The translations under genes were made by a program, and so were the position numbers. Under the pieces are notes generated by a model. That model had not been told where the DNA came from, did no database searches, and saw nothing but the letters and a program-made list of their open reading frames with translations. From a virus, in IMG/VR virus record IMGVR_UViG_3300025127_000260, positions 1 to 24,749 of that record: a stretch of 24,749 nucleotides of DNA, one strand, 5' to 3'. This document shows, in pieces, positions 1 to 5,722 of the stretch (positions within the stretch are counted from its first letter, which is position 1; each line of letters starts with the position of its first letter).

Positions 1-26
1 CCTAACTCACAACAGGAGAGAGAGCA

Positions 27-959
27 ATGAAACAAGTATCAGTAATCAATTGGGACGGAGAAAACGAGAAGTTCGATGAGGATGATCCGCATCTTCGTAT
101 GTACTGCGCGGGCAGTTACGACGTCCCACAAGTCATGGGCACCGCGACGTATGGCGGCCCCCACGATGTCTTTGAGCGTAAGCGTCACCCAGGGCGCATC
201 GAGAAGAAGGTCACAATGCCAATGCATTGGGGCAATATCTGCGAGCACCCGTTTCGAATTAGGACACAGCAAGTGCTCGAGAAGCTCGGGCTGTCGCAAG
301 ATGAGAAGGTGACTGAGGGCAAAACGTTCTATGAAGACCAATTTATGTACACTGCCAGAACCACACCAGACGGCCTTTTAGAGGGCAATCCTGATGTGGT
401 GTTTGAATATAAGACACGGTGGTGGAGCGATGATGACCTGTACGGTAAGGAGATGACGGACCAGTGCCAGCCACAGGAGTACGATCAGTGCCAGTGGCAT
501 CTCAAGGTGACGGGCGCAAAGGTCTGCTTCCTCGGAGTCTGGTTTCATCCTGGGCAGGACATCTGCTGGTATAAGATAGAGCGCGACGAGGAGCGCATTG
601 AAGAGATCAGCAAGGCCATGTTCGACTTCTGGGTGACCAACCTGCAAGGCAACGAGCCACCGCCGGTTGATGAGACTGAAGGCTGCAGACAGCACTGGGC
701 CCGCGTTGAGGCAAAGGAAAAGGCAAAGCGTGAGTTCTCAGACGATGAGTACTCGTTGGCCCTTGAGCTGGACAGCGTGAAGCAAGAGCTGAAGCGGCTG
801 AAGGATGAGGAGAGGCGGATCGGTAATGAGTTGCGCGCCGCCATGGATGAGCACGAGGAGCTTTACCGACCCGGCGAGAAAACAAAAGTGACACACAAGT
901 TTGCTAAGAATGCAGAAACAAGGACTCTCCGCTTAAACGTGAAAGCAGGTGCAAAATGA
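27..959 (+). CDS. YqaJ-type (lambda Exo-like) recombination exonuclease
   Basis: 310 residues. The order of motifs fits the YqaJ/lambda-exonuclease family of the PD-(D/E)XK superfamily, which degrades the 5' strand of duplex ends and leaves 3' single strands for annealing. Visible motifs are a GTATYGGPHDVFERK segment near residues 38-52, HWGNICEHPFR near 67-77, TPDGLLEGNPDVVFEYKT near 113-130 (catalytic D, E and K), and PQEYDQCQWHLKV near 149-161 (the conserved Q-x-Q/W helix). The C-terminal third is charged and helical, about residues 225-285. An AGGAG Shine-Dalgarno ends 8 nt before the ATG. The stop overlaps the next start as ATGA, so it is probably coupled to the annealing protein at 956, its expected partner. 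Family assignment is by eye; the exact subfamily is not certain. Confidence 0.88.
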   Translation: MKQVSVINWDGENEKFDEDDPHLRMYCAGSYDVPQVMGTATYGGPHDVFERKRHPGRIEKKVTMPMHWGNICEHPFRIRTQQVLEKLGLSQDEKVTEGKTFYEDQFMYTARTTPDGLLEGNPDVVFEYKTRWWSDDDLYGKEMTDQCQPQEYDQCQWHLKVTGAKVCFLGVWFHPGQDICWYKIERDEERIEEISKAMFDFWVTNLQGNEPPPVDETEGCRQHWARVEAKEKAKREFSDDEYSLALELDSVKQELKRLKDEERRIGNELRAAMDEHEELYRPGEKTKVTHKFAKNAETRTLRLNVKAGAK

Positions 960-1702
960 CAGAAGAGAACAAAGAGTGGACAATGATGCGAGCAGAACCA
1001 GTGGTTGAGGTGCCTAACTTATGGGGCGTCATCAAAGCTGAGGACATCAGTCACAAGTACGGTGGCGTGGACTACATGCCTTGGATTTTGGTAAAGAAGT
1101 ACGTGAAGGAGCATGCACCCGGCTGGGATTTTCGGCTCTTACCTTTGCAGGCTGAGGAGCAGCCTAACTTCCTGCACAAGGCCCCAGACGGTACAGCGTA
1201 CGTTTTGGCTCAATGGTTCCACAAACCATCGGGTTTTAAACTGCCTGAGTTCATTCACGCTGTGATGGACAATAAGAATAGGCCTGTGCCATTTGATCAC
1301 GTTGATGCACGTCTTCTGACGGACACTCATCGTCGCGCGATGGCATCGTCTGCAGCTGACGCCTTTGGTCTTGCGGGCGAGTTGTGGGCACGAATGCCGA
1401 TTGAGGACCCGTATCGTGAGCTGCAGGATGCTCAGATCAAACCAAAGTCAAAGCCCAAGGCAAAGCCAAAGGAGAGCACAAAGAAGGAGCGGCTAGACCG
1501 CATGCTCAAGTTCTTCACGAAGTATGAGGTCACCAAAGACCACCTTGAGGCGCACTTTGATTGCGAGCTTACAAAGCTTTCCGACCAGCAGCTTGATAGC
1601 TTAGCCCAACTAGGTGCCCGCATCACGAAGGGAGAAGACCCCTTCAAGGCGCTAGGCATTACTGTCGATGGTGAGGTCGAAGATGCCTTCATTATCGACT
1701 AA
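956..1702 (+). CDS. DUF1071/Sak3-like single-strand annealing protein
   Basis: 248 residues. The N-terminal domain (about 15-160) shows features I associate with DUF1071 (Sak3-type annealing proteins): YMPWILVKKYVKEHAPGW near 40-57, FIHAVMDNKNRPVPF near 99-113, and a Leu-Thr-Asp-x-His-Arg-Arg-Ala-Met run followed by AADAFGLAGELWARM near 133-147. A Lys/Pro linker (KPKSKPKAKPKE, about 162-173) joins it to a small helical C-terminal domain of the kind often seen in phage annealing proteins. It overlaps the YqaJ-type exonuclease by ATGA, and such exonuclease-annealase pairs work together (as in RecE/RecT). The role would be to coat and anneal exonuclease-generated 3' strands during recombination or replication. 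The assignment is by motif memory and could be confirmed by profile search. Confidence 0.75.
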   Translation: MTEENKEWTMMRAEPVVEVPNLWGVIKAEDISHKYGGVDYMPWILVKKYVKEHAPGWDFRLLPLQAEEQPNFLHKAPDGTAYVLAQWFHKPSGFKLPEFIHAVMDNKNRPVPFDHVDARLLTDTHRRAMASSAADAFGLAGELWARMPIEDPYRELQDAQIKPKSKPKAKPKESTKKERLDRMLKFFTKYEVTKDHLEAHFDCELTKLSDQQLDSLAQLGARITKGEDPFKALGITVDGEVEDAFIID

Positions 1703-2531
1703 GGCTCGGGCGGCCCTGCGCTTCGCGAAAGCGGGGCTCAGGGTTCTGCCCCTCTTCGAATTTGATGGTCAGTGTGCATGTGGTCGGTTTGACTGTGGCA
1801 GCCCAGGTAAGCATCCACGTTTGCATAAGGGCGTACACGAAGCGAGTAATGATCTGGACGTCGTGCGCCGGTGGTTCACTGAGAATCCAAACTCAAACAT
1901 AGGTGTGGCGACTGGTCACATCGTTTGTGCGCTGGACGTCGATTTGGACAAGGGCGGTGACTCAAGCTTCAAATGGATGAAAACAAAGTATGGTGAGCTT
2001 CCTCCCACCTGGACCGCTCGGACGGGTGGTGGTGGTAGACACTTCTACTTTAAGATGCCGGATGAAAAGCTGCGCAATGCAGTGAAGATGTGGGGTCGTC
2101 TCGGTCTCGACTTCAGGGGAACCAATGGCTACGTCGTTGCCCCTCCGTCGTTGTCAGACAAGGGCGACTATCGGTGGCTCGGCGGGCGTGCTCCCTGGGA
2201 GATAAAGCTGGCACCGATACCGGGGTTCATTCTCAATGAACTTCGTCAGACGGTGCGTGTCACGGCTAAACCCAACCGCAGGAACAAAGACAACAACAAC
2301 TTGTTCATCGAGTCTCTAGCACCGATTGGTGACGGCTCTCGCAATGATGAGCTTGCGCGCATCTGCGGGAAATTGATTCGGGCAGGTAAGGATCAGCATG
2401 AGAGCCTTACAATCCTGCAGGCGGTCAACGTCATGTACTGCAACCCACCACTTGGCTCAAAGCCGGGTGATGATCCCAGAGAAGTAGAGAAGATACATGC
2501 GTCAGTTTGGCGCTGTGAATTAAGGAAGTGA
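1683..2531 (+). CDS. Small PrimPol (bifunctional primase/polymerase N-terminal domain)
   Basis: About 282 residues from the ATG at 1683. An in-frame ATG lies at 1668, but 1683 is preceded by GAGG with a 6-nt spacer, so I prefer it. Both starts overlap the end of the annealing gene. Features of the archaeo-eukaryotic-type phage/plasmid PrimPol family are a Cys/His knuckle (CACGRFDCGSPGKHP, about 32-46), NIGVATG, the acidic metal-binding pair ALDVDLD, TGGGGRHFYF, and GLDFRGTNGYVVAPPS. The last about 70 residues (GSRNDELARICGKLIRAG onwards) resemble a PriCT-type primase C-terminal helical domain. There is no helicase domain, so this is a short stand-alone primase/polymerase. It probably makes primers for phage replication with a helicase encoded elsewhere. 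Confidence 0.9.
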   Translation: MPSLSTKARAALRFAKAGLRVLPLFEFDGQCACGRFDCGSPGKHPRLHKGVHEASNDLDVVRRWFTENPNSNIGVATGHIVCALDVDLDKGGDSSFKWMKTKYGELPPTWTARTGGGGRHFYFKMPDEKLRNAVKMWGRLGLDFRGTNGYVVAPPSLSDKGDYRWLGGRAPWEIKLAPIPGFILNELRQTVRVTAKPNRRNKDNNNLFIESLAPIGDGSRNDELARICGKLIRAGKDQHESLTILQAVNVMYCNPPLGSKPGDDPREVEKIHASVWRCELRK

Positions 2532-2535
2532 ATGG

Positions 2536-2551
2536 GGCGGGTCACCCCGCC
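2536..2551 (+). other. G+C-rich hairpin after the PrimPol gene
   Basis: A perfect 6-bp stem GGCGGG/CCCGCC with a TCAC loop lies 5 nt after the PrimPol stop codon. No T-tract follows, so it is not a standard intrinsic terminator. It could protect the upstream mRNA 3' end or attenuate expression of the VRR-NUC gene. The 65-bp gap between 2531 and 2597 is the only sizeable gap in the + strand operon. Confidence 0.45.
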
Positions 2552-2566
2552 ACCACAACTCACAGG

Positions 2567-2581
2567 AGAGATTGAATCTCT
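2567..2581 (+). promoter_or_regulatory. 15-bp near-perfect palindrome, candidate operator or RNA hairpin
   Basis: AGAGATTGAATCTCT has 7-bp arms that pair perfectly around one central G. It sits 15 bases before the VRR-NUC start. It lies between two Shine-Dalgarno-like elements, AGGAG at 2564-2568, which it partly covers, and AAGGAG at 2583-2588. Size and symmetry fit a dimeric repressor site, and an XRE-like protein is encoded 450 bp downstream. A 1-nt loop cannot form directly, so as RNA it would have to open a pair or two. No other copy was noticed in the window. Confidence 0.35.
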
Positions 2582-2596
2582 TAAGGAGAGGTTAAT

Positions 2597-3046
2597 ATGT
2601 CAGATGATCACAAGCAACGGGTAATGAACGCAATGCGAAAGTTTGATGAGCGCGTTAGCAGTGGAAAGTTCAAACCAAAGAGGGAGAAGAAAAAGAAAGA
2701 CCCCGATGCGATGCCGACTGAGCATCAGGAGCAGGTAAAGCTCGTAGGGTACATGCGCAGGAAGGGCTGGACCTTTTGCGCCATCCCCAATGGGGGCAGT
2801 CGGTCTAGCGCCATAGAGGGAGCGAGGCTGCGCGCCAGTGGGCTTCAGCGTGGATTTCCTGACCTACTTTTGTTCTGGCCTGTGCAGGCAGCAATCGAGC
2901 TCAAGAGGCAAAAGGGAGGGCGTGTGAGCGATGAGCAGCGCGCATGGCTAGATACGCTCGAGGGATGCGGATGGAAGGTTCAGGTGTGCAAAGGCGCGGA
3001 TGCAGCTATCGAGTGGCTCGAGGAGATTTGTGATGAACAGGAATGA
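2597..3046 (+). CDS. VRR-NUC domain nuclease
   Basis: 149 residues. The N-terminal about 38 residues are Lys-rich and probably disordered. The rest matches the VRR-NUC fold of PD-(D/E)XK nucleases: EHQEQVKLVGYMRRKGW near 42-58, AIPNGGSRS, a Gly-Phe-Pro-Asp motif near residue 91, then IELKRQKGGRVSDEQ (E-x-K catalytic pair) and a C-terminal CGWKVQVCKG strand plus helix. Phage VRR-NUC proteins are thought to cut branched DNA or remove structures during replication and packaging. It sits with exonuclease, annealing protein and primase, which fits junction processing. The AAGGAG Shine-Dalgarno at 2583-2588 supports the ATG. It ends inside the first codons of the next gene. Confidence 0.88.
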   Translation: MSDDHKQRVMNAMRKFDERVSSGKFKPKREKKKKDPDAMPTEHQEQVKLVGYMRRKGWTFCAIPNGGSRSSAIEGARLRASGLQRGFPDLLLFWPVQAAIELKRQKGGRVSDEQRAWLDTLEGCGWKVQVCKGADAAIEWLEEICDEQE

Positions 3047-3260
3047 TTACACAGTGAAACCTATGACGAAGGGTGGCCGGATGCTGCAGGAAGCCATGGC
3101 AGAGCACAAATTAACTTTTAGGGATGTGGGCTTGGCTCTAGGAGTGAACCACACAAACGTGCATCATTGGGTCACCAAACGGGTGCCGATGCTGCGGTGG
3201 GCTGTGAGGCTGGAGGAGCTTTATGGCGTGCCTGTCGAATCCTGGATGGAGGAAGTGTAA
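3033..3260 (+). CDS. Small Cro/XRE-like helix-turn-helix protein
   Basis: 75 residues from the ATG at 3033. AGGAG at 3021-3025 with a 7-nt spacer supports this start over the upstream in-frame ATG at 3000. It overlaps the VRR-NUC end by 14 bp. The segment FRDVGLALGVNHTNVHHWVT is a good helix-turn-helix: a D-x-G/A-x-x-L-G-V turn and an N-x-x-x-x-x-W recognition helix. The C-terminal helix (WAVRLEELYGVPVESWM) resembles those of XRE-family proteins. It probably binds a short operator as a dimer and may regulate this arm; the palindrome at 2567-2581 is a candidate site. A replication-accessory role cannot be excluded. The stop overlaps the next start (TAATG). Confidence 0.72.
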   Translation: MNRNDYTVKPMTKGGRMLQEAMAEHKLTFRDVGLALGVNHTNVHHWVTKRVPMLRWAVRLEELYGVPVESWMEEV

Positions 3261-3439
3261 TGTTTTGGTTGTTGGGGGTCGGGGTCGTTGCGGCAATAGG
3301 GGTTGCCGCGCTCGAGTTCTGGTCAGTGCGCCAGGTTGAGGATCGGCTGCGACGCAAATGGAGGGACAATGAAAAGGGGAGAAAAGCCGAGGGGGTACTA
3401 CGCTCGGGAGAAGAAAAAGAATCTAGCCGCTCAGATTAG
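3260..3439 (+). CDS. Small single-pass membrane protein
   Basis: 59 residues from the ATG at 3260, which shares one base with the preceding stop and has GGAGGA at 3248-3253. Residues 1-22 (MFWLLGVGVVAAIGVAALEF and on) form one strong membrane segment at the extreme N terminus. A very charged tail follows, with VRQVEDRLRRKWRDNEKGRK, likely cytoplasmic. No family is recognised. Small early membrane proteins in phages often modulate the host, but nothing here proves that. Its last 71 bases overlap the next gene in another frame, and both have good ribosome-binding sites. Confidence 0.6.
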   Translation: MFWLLGVGVVAAIGVAALEFWSVRQVEDRLRRKWRDNEKGRKAEGVLRSGEEKESSRSD

Positions 3440-3542
3440 GTTGGCGCTGCGCTGGATTGATGAGTGCACCGATCCAGACCGGTTGGAGTGCTTGAAAGAA
3501 TACTTGTGGCGCTTACGCTACAGAGAGGGAAAACGGAGTTAA
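3369..3542 (+). CDS. Small basic protein, unknown function
   Basis: 57 residues from the ATG at 3369, preceded by GGAGG-GACA. The upstream in-frame ATG at 3303 lies deep within the previous gene and lacks a comparable site. The protein is Lys/Arg-rich at its N terminus (KRGEKPRGYYAREKKK). It continues with a helical segment, IRLALRWIDECTDPDRLECL, and ends LWRLRYREGKRS. I do not recognise it. It could be a small regulator or host-interacting peptide. It starts inside the membrane-protein gene and ends 2 bp before the following start, so it is read as part of one polycistron. Confidence 0.5.
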   Translation: MKRGEKPRGYYAREKKKNLAAQIRLALRWIDECTDPDRLECLKEYLWRLRYREGKRS

Positions 3543-3544
3543 CT

Positions 3545-4213
3545 ATGGCATTTGGTGTGTGCGACGCGCCCTTGTTGCGGGTCTGGGTTCGCAAGGAGTT
3601 TCTATACAATTTTGAGAGGGGACACGGTGAGCTTATTGGTGGTAACTGGATATCAATCCGGGCGAACAAGCATGAGGCCCTGCTGTTTGAGACGCTGCTC
3701 GACAACGGCTCAATGTTCGACAAGTTGCCGATTGAGGCGTTCGTCACTCGTGAGGATGCAGAGATTGAGTATGAGCAACATGAGCTTGCAGTATGGGACA
3801 TCGATACTTGGTGGATTACACAGATATCGAAAGCGTCCCTGAGGCATATGGACTGCTACGTGCGCATCGGCAAGAAGATGGTACCGGGCCAATATTTGAC
3901 GACCATTGATCAGTTTGACGTGCTTGGAGAAGTGCCAACGTCATGTGCATCTCAGCCAGAAGAGCATAAGACGCACAACATAATCCTCTTAGAAAACGGG
4001 CAGATAGCGGTGCAACCTAACAATCGGGTGCTATGGTCGGATCCGTCTATGACGAAAATCACTGAGCCGCCGGATTGGATTGTCTGTAAGCAAAAGTATT
4101 TCTCAAACACTAACGAGAATTACAATCTAACAGACGCCTGGTTCTACGAAGCGCAGTCTACTTCTTCTGAGTTTTGCGAGCCTTTGCCAGAGCCTGAGAT
4201 CGAGACATCTTAG
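3545..4213 (+). CDS. Conserved phage protein of unknown function
   Basis: 222 residues from the ATG at 3545 (GGAG with a 6-nt spacer); the upstream in-frame ATG at 3464 lies within the previous gene. From memory it resembles a protein conserved in cyanophages and other marine phages. That family shares RVWVRKEFLY...GHGELI, a DKLPI segment with F about three residues later, an LxLWD-like region, a PEEHKTHNIILLENGQIAVQPNNR motif, and a C-terminal D-x-WFYE. Here these occur at about 12-31, 59-66, 80-88, 138-160 and 197-202. It has no signal peptide or membrane segment. The function is not known to me. It is the last gene of the + arm, and its last 56 bases overlap the end of the convergent gene at 4158-4304. 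Confidence 0.72.
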   Translation: MAFGVCDAPLLRVWVRKEFLYNFERGHGELIGGNWISIRANKHEALLFETLLDNGSMFDKLPIEAFVTREDAEIEYEQHELAVWDIDTWWITQISKASLRHMDCYVRIGKKMVPGQYLTTIDQFDVLGEVPTSCASQPEEHKTHNIILLENGQIAVQPNNRVLWSDPSMTKITEPPDWIVCKQKYFSNTNENYNLTDAWFYEAQSTSSEFCEPLPEPEIETS

Positions 4214-4304
4214 GGCCCTTCTTTTTGGGAGCCACCTTCTTGGTGGCCTTCTTCTTAAACTTTGCCAATAGCTCAGGTGGCATTTTCTTAGGCTTCTTCT
4301 TCAT
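4158..4304 (-). CDS. 48-residue Lys-rich protein
   Basis: An ATG at 4304 overlaps the preceding stop as ATGA. The translation is 48 residues, beginning MKKKPKKMPPELLAKFKKK and ending in ALAKARKTQKK. More than a third is lysine, and no acidic residue is seen except one Glu. The tight start/stop overlap and the shared style with its upstream neighbours (69, 91 and 95 residues) argue that it is real despite its length. The family is unknown; nucleic-acid binding is the natural guess. It is the last - strand gene before the arms meet, and its 3' end lies antisense to the last 56 bases of the + strand gene at 3545. Confidence 0.55.
   Translation of the reverse strand: MKKKPKKMPPELLAKFKKKATKKVAPKKKGPKMSRSQALAKARKTQKK
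4231..4247 (+). terminator. Weak candidate terminator at the convergence of the two arms
   Basis: GCCACC-TTCTT-GGTGGC forms a 6-bp G+C-rich stem 18 bases after the last + strand stop. On the + strand it is followed by CTTCTTCTT, a mixed T-rich run. It could end the + strand transcript, but the T-run is broken and the site lies inside the - strand Lys-rich gene, where CTT is simply the reverse of the AAG lysine codon. Confidence is therefore low. No comparable structure was found for the - strand transcript. Confidence 0.22.
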
Positions 4305-4510
4305 TTCTTCTTCCTTTTGCCTTGAGCTACCCGAGAGCGCTCAACAGCTTTGATGTCAATCTTCTTGCCGGCTTTGTATGCCTTGGCTGTTCGTTTAATC
4401 TCTGCGGCTTTTGCTTTGGGATTCTTACTACCTGCGGTGTATTTCTTTGGGACGCCGTGAGAGTAAGGCTGCGTACGCTTACCTTTTTTTGGTGGTTTTT
4501 TTCTTCGCAC
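4301..4510 (-). CDS. 69-residue Lys-rich protein, GTG start
   Basis: 69 residues starting at GTG 4510, with a strong GGGGAGG Shine-Dalgarno 5 nt upstream that decides the start. The sequence is very basic: RRKKPPKKGKRTQPYSHG, then VPKKYTAGSKNPKAKAAEIK, a helical middle, and a RVAQGKRKKK tail. The TQPYSHGVPKKY segment looks like a conserved core rather than random Lys repeats. I do not recognise a named family. It overlaps the upstream gene by 32 bp and the downstream one by ATGA, within a run of small basic proteins after the endolysin. Nucleic-acid or anionic-polymer binding is inferred from charge only. Confidence 0.65.
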   Translation of the reverse strand: MRRKKPPKKGKRTQPYSHGVPKKYTAGSKNPKAKAAEIKRTAKAYKAGKKIDIKAVERSRVAQGKRKKK

Positions 4511-4754
4511 TTTTGCCTCCCCTTCTTAGATCTGTGTCATGCTTTCGAGACCCACGTATAAAACTGTTGACTCGCCCCATGGCCCATGCAGCCATCGGCA
4601 CATTTCGGCTGCCCGATGAGAGATACGCCGCCTTGCCCCGATTATGAACCTTCTTCAGTGTGGAATAAGAGATGCCAGACTTTGCCGCCTTGCTTCGTAG
4701 TGTAGCATCCGCGCCGCCGCCCTTCTTCGCTGGTTTCTTCTTTGCAGCCATCAT
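4479..4754 (-). CDS. Small basic phage protein with AWAMGRVNSF motif
   Basis: 91 residues from the first of two tandem ATGs (4754 and 4751). The first overlaps the endolysin stop as ATGA; the second is 7 nt from AAGGA, so either may be used. The N terminus is Lys/Gly-rich. The core, GISYSTLKKVHNRGKAAYLS then PMAAWAMGRVNSFIRG, resembles (from memory) small conserved proteins in cyanophages and other phages, with the pattern TLKxVYxRGxAAW...QWAxARVNSF. I do not trust a specific DUF number. The C terminus is again Lys-rich (KSAKKKTTKKR). Function unknown; possible DNA- or capsid-associated protein, on charge and context only. Confidence 0.7.
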   Translation of the reverse strand: MMAAKKKPAKKGGGADATLRSKAAKSGISYSTLKKVHNRGKAAYLSSGSRNVPMAAWAMGRVNSFIRGSRKHDTDLRRGGKSAKKKTTKKR

Positions 4755-5212
4755 TCAATCCTTTCGTCAATCACCACCCTACCGTCGGGCTCCTGGTGCC
4801 CAATTTCATTTTGTCGACTCTCTGGTCTGGCGGTGGGGTGCCCAAGGCTGATGTGAATCCAACCACGCTCAAGCAGTAGTTGCCCTACGTTAAGCCGCTT
4901 CTCGCGAACCTCTTTGACAAGTTTTTCAAAGGCTTCCTCTAAACTGCCTCCGATAGGCTGCCAATCACATGCCTCGCCCTTGCAGTGCTGCGACTTTATA
5001 GAACCTTTGACCCGCGAGTTAAGCGGTTGCGAGCGAAACCCGCTGGTCACCCTGATGGGTCTGCCGATGATAGCTCGTACCGTTTCCATCATGCACGCAG
5101 TCAGGTAAATGGCACAGGCATAATCCTTTGCCTCTTCACGATTCACATCTCGTAAGTCGCTATGGCTGGTAGTGGTCATCTCATTCCAAGAAAAGTGTGG
5201 CGTTAACTTCAT
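4751..5212 (-). CDS. Endolysin-like M15 peptidase
   Basis: 153 residues from the ATG at 5212, one base into the preceding stop (TGATG) with GGAAG just upstream; the more distal in-frame ATG at 5308 lies within the previous gene. The Peptidase_M15_3 pattern starts with LTPHFSWNEM. It continues with RVTSGFRSQPLNSRV near 54-68, the zinc motif SQHCKGEACDW (His76, Asp83), and WIHIS (His120 as third ligand). These enzymes are zinc D,D- or L,D-peptidases that cut peptidoglycan peptides. It has no signal peptide, so a holin is needed for access, and a holin-like gene lies about 480 bp upstream. A virion-bound role is less likely given its place after the holin. Confidence 0.88.
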   Translation of the reverse strand: MKLTPHFSWNEMTTTSHSDLRDVNREEAKDYACAIYLTACMMETVRAIIGRPIRVTSGFRSQPLNSRVKGSIKSQHCKGEACDWQPIGGSLEEAFEKLVKEVREKRLNVGQLLLERGWIHISLGHPTARPESRQNEIGHQEPDGRVVIDERIE

Positions 5213-5499
5213 CAGCACTTCCACCGTCGACGTGCTTGACGCAGTCTCGAATTGGGATTCTTTGCGGCTTTGGGAAATTTCTTCATCTGGCCAGCACTGC
5301 GAGCGCAATACGACTTGCGGCGCTTAGCAGCCTTCGAGCCTTTCTTAACCTTACCAGTCACCGCACCCTTAAGCTTGCTACCAGGGTTGTCACGACGATA
5401 CTTGGCAATGCCCTTCTTGGTCATGCCCGCACCGGCTTTGGTCGGACGCTTGTGGCCACCTTTGATCGTGTGGCCTTTCATGCTGCCTTTCTTTGCCAT
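5212..5499 (-). CDS. Small basic phage protein ending in WKC (DUF6321-like)
   Basis: 95 residues. The Lys/Gly-rich N terminus (MAKKGSMKGHTIKGGHK) is followed by a conserved-looking core: GMTKKGIAKYRRDNPGSKLK, then RRKSYCARSAGQMKK, and a terminal RRRWKC. The patterns GLTxKGxxKYxRxNPGSxLK, RRKSFCARM and SLRRWKC are, from memory, those of a small-protein family frequent in marine phages (I believe DUF6321). The two cysteines could form a disulphide or a zinc site. Function unknown. GAGGTGG lies 4 bases before the ATG. The stop shares one base with the endolysin start, so the two are probably translationally coupled. Confidence 0.72.
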   Translation of the reverse strand: MAKKGSMKGHTIKGGHKRPTKAGAGMTKKGIAKYRRDNPGSKLKGAVTGKVKKGSKAAKRRKSYCARSAGQMKKFPKAAKNPNSRLRQARRRWKC

Positions 5500-5500
5500 G

Positions 5501-5722
5501 TCACCACCTCACTCTTACTCCGGCCAAAGCGGCCCAGTCCTTTGAGTTTGCGATGTGCCCCTGCGCGATGAGTTCGACGGCGTCATTAACTCGTGCAGCA
5601 GCATCCAGAGTACCCCGGAGCCCAGCAGGGCTAGCAGCGAGCCCAAGGTCGATGCGCCCGCCATTGCTTTTCGGTACGAGCGCCAGCGCACGGCTTACTT
5701 GTCCTGTGAGCTGGCTTGCTGC
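5501..5722 (-). CDS. Candidate -1 frameshift extension of the holin-like gene
   Basis: A reading frame of 73 codons plus TGA runs in the -1 frame relative to the holin-like gene. It is open from just before that gene's GGGAAAG heptamer to 1 nt before the next ATG. It contains no ATG, GTG or TTG early enough to start most of it. It reads like protein: Ser/Gln-rich start, NGGRIDLGLAASPAGLRG, LDAAARVNDAVELIAQGH and DWAALAGVRVRW. About half its codons begin with G (35 of 73 by hand), typical of coding sequence. A shift at the heptamer would join it after residue 77 of the holin-like protein, giving about 150 residues. A non-standard start, or a recent frameshift that split one gene, are alternatives. 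Confidence 0.42.
   Translation of the reverse strand, partial: AASQLTGQVSRALALVPKSNGGRIDLGLAASPAGLRGTLDAAARVNDAVELIAQGHIANSKDWAALAGVRVRW
5515..5691 (-). CDS. Alternative 58-residue single-TM ORF overlapping the frameshift region
   Basis: A GTG start at 5691, 3 nt after the holin-like stop, opens 58 codons ending at TAA 5517-5515. The product begins VRWRSYRKAMAGAS, then has one hydrophobic stretch (LGSLLALLGSGVLWMLL) and a polar tail. A small membrane lysis accessory would fit the place. Against it, AGGA is 10 nt from the GTG, and 6 of 8 serines use TCG. Its Leu-rich stretch is what Ala GCT codons of the other frame give when shifted. I think it is less likely than the -1 frame, but either could be real. 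Confidence 0.3.
   Translation of the reverse strand: MRWRSYRKAMAGASTLGSLLALLGSGVLWMLLHELMTPSNSSRRGTSQTQRTGPLWPE

Noticed and set aside
39-341. 100-residue - strand ORF opposite the exonuclease gene
   Set aside because: It lies wholly antisense to a well-supported gene, has no recognisable motif and belongs to no operon.
3464-3801. Overlapping ORFs in other frames at the start of the 222-residue gene, including an upstream extension to 3464 and a - strand frame
   Set aside because: The ATG at 3545 has a good Shine-Dalgarno and begins right after the previous stop; the alternatives overlap real genes and show no protein-like pattern.
4231-4247. Hairpin as a strong bidirectional terminator
   Set aside because: The T-run is interrupted and comes from lysine codons of the opposite gene, and there is no T-run on the - strand. 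It is kept only as a weak candidate.
5303-5308. Longer M15 peptidase starting at 5308
   Set aside because: The extra 32 residues are read in another frame of the WKC-protein gene; the family starts at LTPHFSW, just after the ATG at 5212.
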